A DNA stretch of 26,958 bases from JASFRS01 sp050114795 (GTDB taxonomy: Bacteria > Pseudomonadota > Alphaproteobacteria > Sphingomonadales > CAKZYD01): the NCBI GenBank assembly GCA_050114795.1, contig JASFRS010000008.1:1-26958 (forward strand). Direction: 5' to 3'. How positions within the stretch are numbered: position 1 is the stretch's first letter; each line of letters opens with the position of its first letter. The notes under the pieces were generated by a model. It had not been told where the DNA came from. It saw only the letters and a list, made by a program, of their open reading frames with translations, and did not search any database. A program made the position numbers and the translations under genes. Shown here in pieces: positions 7,949-13,185 of this stretch.

Positions 7949-8041
7949 GGTCTTTCTCCAGTTCATTTGGAGATAAGCATGGTTTGCCTTTATGGCAAGA
8001 GGCGAAAAGCCGCATATCTTATTTAGATAAGGCAGTTTGCC

Positions 8042-8080
8042 CTCAGCCTCTTGGGGAAACGAGGGGAATAAGAGGCTGAG
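8042..8080. repeat. Perfect 11-bp stem-loop with purine-rich loop
   Basis: CTCAGCCTCTT (8042-8052) pairs perfectly with AAGAGGCTGAG (8070-8080) around a 17-nt loop containing GGGG and GAGGGG on the + strand. No T-run follows. In the - orientation it would lie in the ubiK 5' leader; in the + orientation it would resemble the G-rich loops of the small RNA candidate at 9206-9339. Confidence 0.55.
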
Positions 8081-8131
8081 AGCACCCTAGAAGTGTAATC
8101 ACTCCAAGGAAAGGGATTGGAACATCCCTGA

Positions 8132-8159
8132 ATGCATTTAATAAGTATTTTAAATGCAT
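8132..8159. repeat. AT-rich inverted repeat with GCATTTAA half-sites
   Basis: ATGCATTTAA (8132-8141) and TTAAATGCAT (8150-8159) form a perfect 10-bp dyad with an 8-bp spacer. The core GCATTTAA recurs at 8170-8177 and again at 8243-8250, where it overlaps the stop codon of the winged-helix gene. Four copies within 120 bp suggest a protein-binding array; the binding protein is unknown. Confidence 0.45.
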
Positions 8160-8246
8160 GTTCTAAATTGCATTTAAAACTGAACACGCACGGTGTCAAT
8201 ATTGATAACGCAAACATAAGCTGAAAAAAGCGCTGATATCACGCAT

Positions 8247-9062
8247 TTAAGGTCTGGAAATTTTGCATCCTAGAGATGTACAAGACAGCGCTCCATAGCT
8301 GCTAAAGGCCGCCTCCAAATCCAAAAGAACCTGATCCAGTAAGGCCTCTTGAGAAAATGCATTCAAAGGATAAAGCCCTGCCCACATCAAGTGGCCACGA
8401 GGCATATCAACGAGCCTTAAGGACAAGGACAACTCCGACGTTAGCTCCGCATACAATATACGACCATGAAGTTCAAATCGCCGCATATCACCCACCACTT
8501 CTAACGCTGGCCCACTCCAGGTAGAACGTATCTTTTTATCTAAAGCCTCCGCCAAGAATTGCAGATCCTTCCCTTCCATATCGCTATAGATTTCAGGCAT
8601 TACAAAGGCAATTTCATGAGCGGGAACCGGAGGGCTAAGGGCTTCGGGCTTAAGAAAGGCAAAATAAGCTTCAAGAAGGGCCAACACTAATAATATGGCC
8701 CAGCTGATAATACGGCCAGTTATCGCATTGCCCTCAACTTCCAAAGCATCACCCACAATTTGTACTTTGGGTCTTAGTCGATAAGAGTCGCCTCCTAACG
8801 CCTTAAAACAAGGATGCATCTTAAGTATTGGCGCAAGAACGACCTCCAGGTCAGCTATAATTTCACCGGCCCCTAATAAGCCATCACCATCAGCTTTGCG
8901 CCAAATCTCTTCAATCTCATCAGCGCCAAGACGATTTCCATAGCGTTTCGCAAAGGCAGAAAGAACAGCTATATGTTCCGGACATAACTTGAAGCGCAAT
9001 GCGTGCTTCTCAACAAAGCCCGACCGCTCATCAATCAAGACATTGTCCAACCGAAAAGCCAT
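8247..9062 (-). CDS. Membrane-anchored winged-helix regulator, ToxR/CadC-like
   Basis: I recognise architecture more than a named family. The first ~98 residues resemble an OmpR/CadC-type winged helix: FKLCPEHIAVLSAFAKRYGN, then EEIWRKADGDGLLGAGEII, and the typical terminal hairpin GDSYRLRPKV (91-100). One transmembrane helix follows (about 117-138, ISWAILLVLALLEAYFAFL), then a ~130-residue C-terminal domain predicted to be periplasmic, with DMEGKDLQFLAEALDKKI resembling the TolB-N/FlgO-like part of CadC relatives. Such proteins read an envelope signal and bind DNA directly from the membrane. Cysteines C261 and C266 near the C-terminus could form a disulfide. GGGGGA precedes the ATG. It lies beside the small RNA candidate and the phage-derived cassette; targets are unknown. 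Confidence 0.55.
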   Translation of the reverse strand: MAFRLDNVLIDERSGFVEKHALRFKLCPEHIAVLSAFAKRYGNRLGADEIEEIWRKADGDGLLGAGEIIADLEVVLAPILKMHPCFKALGGDSYRLRPKVQIVGDALEVEGNAITGRIISWAILLVLALLEAYFAFLKPEALSPPVPAHEIAFVMPEIYSDMEGKDLQFLAEALDKKIRSTWSGPALEVVGDMRRFELHGRILYAELTSELSLSLRLVDMPRGHLMWAGLYPLNAFSQEALLDQVLLDLEAAFSSYGALSCTSLGCKISRP

Positions 9063-9170
9063 ATTTCCCCCAGCTCATATTTTGCCTCAAAATTCGGAAA
9101 AACCCAACAATTTGACCAAAAATCACCTATGTGGTGCAAATTAAGAAGACATATTCAGCTCACAAGCCTC

Positions 9171-9199
9171 TTGACATAAACCATTTTTAAAGATTTACT
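9171..9199 (+). promoter_or_regulatory. Sigma-70-type promoter for the small RNA candidate
   Basis: A perfect -35 TTGACA (9171-9176) is followed by a 17-bp spacer and a TTTACT -10 (9194-9199, four of six matches). It predicts a start near 9206 on the + strand, where there is no reading frame, only hairpins and a terminator. Confidence 0.6.
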
Positions 9200-9205
9200 C
9201 GCAAT

Positions 9206-9339
9206 AGTTGCAGGTGAAATTCAGTATTTGCGGATTTGAGATTCGCGGCCTCGGGGGGAGGTTTAGTTCTGTTTTCAAGCGCTCAATGGGGGGAGCGCAT
9301 CCTGGCGGTGGCGGCCTTTATGACTGCCACCGCTTTTTT
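9206..9339 (+). ncRNA. Candidate ~134-nt small RNA with two G-rich hairpin loops
   Basis: This gene-free stretch has everything a standalone small RNA needs: an upstream promoter, internal hairpins and a directional intrinsic terminator. Hairpin 1 is CCTC-GGGGG-GAGG (9249-9261). Hairpin 2 is GCGCT / AGCGC (9279-9298) with the 10-nt loop CAATGGGGGG. The terminator stem is at 9305-9333. Runs of five to six G in both loops could base-pair with C-rich or CCUCC-type targets, by analogy with alphaproteobacterial regulatory RNAs that act through short G- or C-rich loops. No long reading frame is present. It is transcribed toward the 3' end of the phage-type repressor gene and ends 9 bp before it. 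I cannot assign it to a known RNA family. Confidence 0.6.
9305..9339 (+). terminator. Intrinsic terminator of the small RNA candidate
   Basis: GCGGTGGC (9305-9312) and GCCACCGC (9326-9333) form a perfect 8-bp GC-rich stem with a 13-nt loop, directly followed by six T (9334-9339). The - strand lacks a T-run, so it terminates + strand transcription only. Confidence 0.8.
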
Positions 9340-9348
9340 ATGTAACTC

Positions 9349-10116
9349 TTAGAGATTTCGCCCCACCCAAGAGACGCGCCCAATAATACGAAAATTGTCA
9401 TCAATAGACTTCAAATCAATTGTAACTGGATCATAGGCAGGATTGGATGCCTTCAATACCAATTTATCCAATCCTGCTCGCTGCAATCGTTTAACTAGAA
9501 GGTCTCCGTCAAGAGAAACAACATAAACCCCTTCGCCACGAGGTTCTGTTACTGCGCGATTCACAAGGAGAATATCACCGGATCGAATCTCCGGTTCCAT
9601 ACTATCCCCCTCTGCATAGATGCAGGCCAGGGCTTGAGGCGAAGCTCCCACTTGACGCCGGAGCCATGAAGCAGGGAACGCCATCATATCAGAAGAAGGT
9701 TCATCAAAAACGGCGGCGCCATGACCAGCGGACGCAGCCACATCATAAATCTGTACATATTCAAGACTAGATGCCCCCTCCGTCACTAGGGGCAATTCGC
9801 TCGGCTGCTCGCCAAAGCCGGGCATGGATGTGCCCCAAGGCCTTACATTCGACCCTCCTGAAGAGTGAGCAGACCAGTCACTGCGCAATTCCCCCTCACC
9901 CGTGGCAAGCCAAATCAAATCAACACCGCAGGCACGCGCAATCAAAGGCAAGGCTGTCGCCCGGGGCTCTGAAACACCAGTACCATATTTCTGCAATGTG
10001 CTTTTCGGAATGCCTGACCGGCCGGCTACGCCCTCATAGCCTCCCCCAAAAGATACGGCCTGATTGATCCGTTCCGCCAGGTCTACAAAATCACTTTTTT
10101 TTCCTGTTTTGGACAC
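9349..10116 (-). CDS. Phage-type repressor: Cro/CI helix-turn-helix plus S24 (LexA-like) peptidase
   Basis: The 255-residue protein combines an N-terminal Cro/CI-type helix-turn-helix (about 8-75; GVAGRSGIPKSTLQKYGTG is the recognition region) with a C-terminal S24 autoproteolysis domain. The Ser nucleophile is S172 in EGDSMEP and the general base is K209 in LLVKRLQR. A plausible self-cleavage bond is A130-G131 in DVAASAGHGA. Such repressors are cleaved when RecA filaments form after DNA damage. Translation starts at a GTG behind a strong AAGGAGGG site. It is divergent from the gemA-like gene and its promoter region carries TTCC-N6-GGAA dyads, one inside the spacer of its own promoter, so autoregulation is likely. 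It is not host LexA: the N-terminal domain is of phage type. Confidence 0.9.
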   Translation of the reverse strand: MSKTGKKSDFVDLAERINQAVSFGGGYEGVAGRSGIPKSTLQKYGTGVSEPRATALPLIARACGVDLIWLATGEGELRSDWSAHSSGGSNVRPWGTSMPGFGEQPSELPLVTEGASSLEYVQIYDVAASAGHGAAVFDEPSSDMMAFPASWLRRQVGASPQALACIYAEGDSMEPEIRSGDILLVNRAVTEPRGEGVYVVSLDGDLLVKRLQRAGLDKLVLKASNPAYDPVTIDLKSIDDNFRIIGRVSWVGRNL

Positions 10117-10160
10117 GGGGCCCTCCTTATGTCTTGCGCCGCTATCAGTGCCATATGGGC

Positions 10161-10189
10161 GAGATAAATTTCCATTTTAGGATTGACAA
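10161..10189 (-). promoter_or_regulatory. Putative repressor promoter, overlapping a + strand -35
   Basis: On the - strand TTGTCA (10184-10189), a 17-bp spacer and TATCTC (10161-10166) precede the repressor gene. The same bases give TTGACA on the + strand (10183-10188), so two divergent -35 elements overlap. The + strand -10 is not clear (TATACA at 10212-10217 is too far, 23 bp). Operator A lies in the - strand spacer. Confidence 0.4.
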
Positions 10190-10256
10190 CTTTCCTATTT
10201 TGGTTTTTCTTTATACAGAACCTCAAATTTAAAGGCAATGTTTTCCTAATATGGAA
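10170..10256. promoter_or_regulatory. Three TTCC-N6-GGAA operator-like dyads
   Basis: Site A TTCCATTTTAGGAT (10170-10183), site B TTCCTATTTTGGTT (10192-10205) and site C TTCCTAATATGGAA (10243-10256, perfect) share a TTCC-N6-GGAA dyad with AT-rich centres. A and B start 22 bp apart, two helical turns; C starts 51 bp after B. This is the arrangement expected for a CI-type repressor controlling divergent promoters. The rest of the 292-bp gap (10117-10408) shows no other gene. Confidence 0.6.
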
Positions 10257-10408
10257 TTTTTCATTTCAAATAAGTCGCAACATAACCCAAATCAGGAAAG
10301 GACGCCACGCTTTTCAAGCCAACTCTCATCTAACGCAGCAACAAACATTATTGATCTAACTTGAGCACCAAATACGCACAACCATTAGCCCCCTGTGGAG
10401 ATTATTTT

Positions 10409-11140
10409 ATGTCATTGAGCACGGACAGTTTCAATTCCCCCTCACCTTCCAGATTTCAACCCATTCACAGCACATCAACGCCGGACCGAGGCCATCTATT
10501 GAAGGCTATTAAGCAGGAAAGTCGCAATGCCCGTTTAAGCGATTCCGCTCAGAAAAAGCTCATGCAAAGGCGTATTGGCAAAAGCGAATTCGGTTCCATG
10601 GACACAAGGGAACTAAAGCGCGCATTGCGCACGTTAAGAGAGCGCAGCGGCAACAAGGCCTCTCGCTCGCCCCAAAAACGCCTAGCACCAATGCACGCAA
10701 AAATCCGCGCACTTTATTGGACGCTGTACTATTTCGGGGCTGTGGATTGTCATAATGATTGGGCAATGGCCGACTATCTCAACACTCATTTCCAAATCAG
10801 CGACATAAGAAAGGCCGATCCAAACACAATTCAGCGCATTTCCAAAACCTTGATGGACAAGCTCACCCAATGTGGGGTGCAATGGCCACAGATGGCTGAT
10901 GGCAGAGAACCGGGGTTTGGTGAACGCCGCGCCGTATGTCTTGCCCTTTGGACGAAATGCGTCAGCGCCGAATATGGTACAGACCCTGCTGAGTCTGCCA
11001 TGATCCGCAAAGGCCAGGAATTAAATCTACCTCAAAACTCCTATCAATATTCCATCACCGATTGGGACAAATTGCTGAGATATTTAGGGATGAAATGGCG
11101 CACACATCTAGACTTGCAGAAGCTAAATGAGTGCAACTGA
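10409..11140 (+). CDS. GemA-like regulatory protein (DUF1018, Mu gp16-like)
   Basis: GemA of phage Mu is an early gene product that alters host gene expression; homologues are found in phages and alphaproteobacterial prophage remnants. In this 243-residue product the first DUF1018-like part is HLLKAIKQESRNARLSD to RALRTLRERSG (29-81) and the second is PMHAKIRALYWTLYYFGAV to SKTLMDKL (94-152). A further ~85-residue extension (RRAVCLALWTKC... to LRYLGMKW) resembles the second part again. I chose the ATG at 10409, which has GGAG 9-10 nt upstream; a TTG at 10361 is also in frame. It is divergent from the S24 repressor, behind the TTCC-N6-GGAA operators, so it is probably repressed until that protein is cleaved. 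A strong terminator lies 26 bp after its stop. Confidence 0.7.
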   Translation: MSLSTDSFNSPSPSRFQPIHSTSTPDRGHLLKAIKQESRNARLSDSAQKKLMQRRIGKSEFGSMDTRELKRALRTLRERSGNKASRSPQKRLAPMHAKIRALYWTLYYFGAVDCHNDWAMADYLNTHFQISDIRKADPNTIQRISKTLMDKLTQCGVQWPQMADGREPGFGERRAVCLALWTKCVSAEYGTDPAESAMIRKGQELNLPQNSYQYSITDWDKLLRYLGMKWRTHLDLQKLNECN

Positions 11141-11166
11141 CCTCGCCCCTTCACATCACCGTTTCA

Positions 11167-11204
11167 AACACCCTCGTGGAATTTTTCACGGGGGTGTTTT
11201 CTTT
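11167..11204 (+). terminator. Strong intrinsic terminator between gemA-like and lysis genes
   Basis: AACACCC-T-CGTG (11167-11178) pairs with CACG-G-GGGTGTT (11187-11198) as a 12-bp stem with one G-U pair and an 8-nt loop, followed by TTTTCTTT. It faces the + strand only. It ends only 18 bp before the ATG of the transpeptidase-like gene, leaving no room for a promoter between them. Confidence 0.75.
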
Positions 11205-11222
11205 CAGGATGAGCTAAAGTCA

Positions 11223-11678
11223 ATGACTGGCATATATAAATTACTGATTCTTCTCCCAAAAGACCGCCGCATTCACGGCCAGCTTTTTTGCCTTGGGCCA
11301 CAGGGCGAGATATTGTTCGATTGCCCAGCGCTTGGAAAAGCCGATTCCTCACGCGCACGGCACAAGGACAATCCCACACGTTCCCCGGTTCTCCCTTATG
11401 GTGATACGCCTTGCGGGAACTATCGCCCCTCTGAAGTCATTCCACTTCACCCTGCCCACCCTCGCATAGGTGAGCTTTGGATTCCCCTCGAAGGTGAGGA
11501 TGGCGATGCCGCTTTAGCCCACTCCAAGGGGCGTCGGGGCTTAGGCATTCATGCAGGACGGGGCGATGATAGACTTGTTCCAACCTTTGGCTGCGTTCGG
11601 CTTCTCGACCAAGACATGCAGCACATCCACCAGCTCGCTGGACAGCATCAATTCAAAATCTCAATTGAGGAGCTTTAA
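11223..11678 (+). CDS. Leaderless L,D-transpeptidase (YkuD)-like enzyme, candidate endolysin
   Basis: The 151-residue product has the outline of a YkuD fold: DTPCGNYRPSE (61-71) corresponds to the usual TPxGxY strand, and GLGIHAGRGDD...LVPTFGCVRL (107-127) to the active site, with H110 and nucleophile C124. The usual SHGC is TFGC here, so the residue before the catalytic Gly-Cys is Phe instead of His, as in divergent relatives. No signal peptide or membrane helix is seen. L,D-transpeptidases normally work in the periplasm, so a cytoplasmic one 2 bp upstream of a holin looks like an endolysin or cell-wall editor released by that holin. I chose the ATG at 11223; one at 11127 would overlap gemA and place the terminator inside the gene. 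Whether it cross-links or cleaves peptidoglycan is unknown. Confidence 0.65.
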   Translation: MTGIYKLLILLPKDRRIHGQLFCLGPQGEILFDCPALGKADSSRARHKDNPTRSPVLPYGDTPCGNYRPSEVIPLHPAHPRIGELWIPLEGEDGDAALAHSKGRRGLGIHAGRGDDRLVPTFGCVRLLDQDMQHIHQLAGQHQFKISIEEL

Positions 11679-11680
11679 CC

Positions 11681-12280
11681 ATGGCATTTCCATTATTGGC
11701 AGCATTTGGCATCGCAAAACTTCTCGCCCCTCGTATCGGGCATCTTTTGGGCGGGAAAGAAGGCGAAGCCATTGCCCAAAATCTCACTGAGACAGCGCTG
11801 GAAATTAGTGGCGAAAATGATGCTGACACTTTGCATCAGAAACTCTTAAATGATCCTGGTTTTTTACGGGAAATGAACCGGCAATTTCAGGAATTAGAAA
11901 TCCATATTTTGATGGAAGAAAGCGCGCGCTTAAGCTTCATCAATCAAAGCATGCAGGTCGAAGCGCAATCCAATGACGCTTATGTTCGGCGCTGGCGCCC
12001 CACCTATGGCTATTTAACCGCCATCGCCTGGTTTGCCATGATGGCAGGATCATCTGCGGCAATTTTTTGGGCTGTAGTCAAAGACCCTGAACAGGCACCT
12101 GTCATCATCACTGCAATGGGCACAGCTTTGGCCCAAAGTTCAATGCTATGGGGCATCGCACTTGCGGTTTTGGGTGTGTCCGTTCATTGCCGTTCAAAGG
12201 ACAAATTAGGCACCAATTCTCGCCCCAATCCCACCAGTGATCTGTTTGAAAAGCTTGGGTCTATTTTACCTAAAAGCTGA
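11681..12280 (+). CDS. 3TM holin of the gene-transfer-agent type
   Basis: The 199-residue protein matches the GTA_holin_3TM family by its diagnostic central sequence: INQSMQVEAQSNDAYVRRWRPTYGYL (two stretches at 88-100 and 101-111) followed by hydrophobic helices (about 109-133 and 142-168, the second broken by a polar turn). The N-terminal LLAAFGIAKLLAP is amphipathic or weakly hydrophobic. Family members form inner-membrane lesions that let lytic enzymes reach the wall when gene transfer agents or phages are released. GAGGAG precedes the ATG and the start is 2 bp after the transpeptidase-like gene, a holin-endolysin pairing. The C-terminal ~30 residues are polar. No phage structural genes are nearby. 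Confidence 0.85.
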   Translation: MAFPLLAAFGIAKLLAPRIGHLLGGKEGEAIAQNLTETALEISGENDADTLHQKLLNDPGFLREMNRQFQELEIHILMEESARLSFINQSMQVEAQSNDAYVRRWRPTYGYLTAIAWFAMMAGSSAAIFWAVVKDPEQAPVIITAMGTALAQSSMLWGIALAVLGVSVHCRSKDKLGTNSRPNPTSDLFEKLGSILPKS

Positions 12281-12318
12281 CCGGGTCTTGACATTAGGCA
12301 TAGGGCAAGGGACATGCT

Positions 12319-12327
12319 TGGTATAAA
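12319..12327 (+). promoter_or_regulatory. Possible extended -10 promoter of lgt
   Basis: TGGTATAAA fits an extended -10 element (TGn then TATAAT-like), 25 bp before the lgt ATG. A consensus TTGACA exists at 12288-12293, but it is 28 bp away and too distant to work with it. Confidence 0.35.
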
Positions 12328-12351
12328 TGATAACCAATCAGGACCGGCCCT

Positions 12352-13185
12352 ATGCTTGAATTTCTCAATGCAGCAGCTTTGCCCTTTCCAAATATTGACC
12401 CGGAAATCTTCTCCATCGGGCCATTTGCCCTGCGCTGGTATGCTTTAGCCTATATCGTTGGACTCTTGCTCGCCTGGCGTTATGTCTTGAAACTGGTTGA
12501 CCAGCCCCATTCCCCTATGGCGCGCCGCCATGCGGATGATTTTTTCTTCTGGGCTGTGCTCGGCGTCATTTTGGGCGGGCGCATCGGTTATATTCTCTTC
12601 TATAATTTCGATGCCTATATGTCAGACCCGCTGGCTATGCTCCGCCTCTGGGAAGGCGGTATGTCCTTCCACGGCGGGCTGCTTGGCGTGACTTTGGCGA
12701 TGTATCTTTTTTGTCGCCATCACAAATTGAGCCTGTTCCGCTTTGCCGATTATATCGCCTGTGGTGTGCCCATTGGTTTATTCCTGGGTCGGCTCGCCAA
12801 TTTCATCAATGGTGAGCTTTACGGGCGCGTTACAGATGTACCCTGGGCCTTTATATTCCCGACAGGCGGACCGGACCCCCGACATCCCAGCCAGCTTTAT
12901 GAAGCCCTTATGGAAGGTTTGATTTTATTCGTGGTGCTTTGGGTCTTGTTCCACAAAACCCCTGCACGCCGGTGGCCTGGCTTTTTAGTAGGAACCTATA
13001 CAGCCGGTTATGGGGTCTCGCGCTTCATCGTTGAGACTGTGCGAGAACCAGATGCGCATATCGGATTCTTATCAACCGGCCTGACCATGGGACAGACCCT
13101 GTCCATCCCCATGATTCTCTTCGGGCTTTGGCTGATGTATTATGGTTATAGCCACCGCATGGATAAGCCGAAAAAGGCCAAGTGA
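12352..13185 (+). CDS. lgt: Prolipoprotein diacylglyceryl transferase
   Basis: Lgt transfers diacylglyceryl from phosphatidylglycerol to the lipobox cysteine of prolipoproteins in the inner membrane, the first step of lipoprotein maturation. The 277-residue protein has about seven hydrophobic segments and the family motifs GGRIGYILFYN (75-85), HGGLLG (107-112), the Lgt signature GRLANFINGELYGR (146-159) and RHPSQLYEA (177-185). The substrate of this enzyme comes from the PgsA pathway seen at 2225. Its stop overlaps the start of midA. It opens the conserved lgt-midA-pgeF block to the right of the accessory island. Confidence 0.96.
   Translation: MLEFLNAAALPFPNIDPEIFSIGPFALRWYALAYIVGLLLAWRYVLKLVDQPHSPMARRHADDFFFWAVLGVILGGRIGYILFYNFDAYMSDPLAMLRLWEGGMSFHGGLLGVTLAMYLFCRHHKLSLFRFADYIACGVPIGLFLGRLANFINGELYGRVTDVPWAFIFPTGGPDPRHPSQLYEALMEGLILFVVLWVLFHKTPARRWPGFLVGTYTAGYGVSRFIVETVREPDAHIGFLSTGLTMGQTLSIPMILFGLWLMYYGYSHRMDKPKKAK

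Larger units (their letters stand above)
7949..8246. other. Structured intergenic region upstream of ubiK
   Basis: This 298-bp gene-free stretch contains several dyads: TTGCC/GGCAA at 7984-7998, an 11-bp perfect stem (8042-8052 with 8070-8080) whose 17-nt loop is rich in GGGG on the + strand (CCCC on the - strand), GGGAT/ATCCC at 8113-8128, and a 10-bp AT-rich dyad at 8132-8159. I see no convincing coding frame, tRNA or intrinsic terminator. It should hold the ubiK promoter and possibly a regulatory RNA. Confidence 0.5.

Noticed and set aside
8040..8130. TPP riboswitch, suggested by GGCTGAGA (8074-8081) followed by ACCC and later AGGGA
   Set aside because: The central conserved CCTGATCTGG...TAATGCCAGCG part is missing and no thiamine gene is next to it.
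11127..11222. ATG at 11127 as start of the transpeptidase-like gene
   Set aside because: It would overlap gemA, add 32 residues unlike the family and run through a strong intrinsic terminator. The ATG at 11223 is preferred.
12288..12327. Consensus -35 TTGACA (12288-12293) paired with TATAAA for lgt
   Set aside because: The spacing is 28 bp, far outside the usual 16-18 bp. TATAAA is better read as an extended -10.
9063..12351. attL/attR direct repeats marking an integrated element
   Set aside because: By eye no repeat longer than chance was found between the two ends of the phage-type cassette, and there is no integrase or tRNA target.
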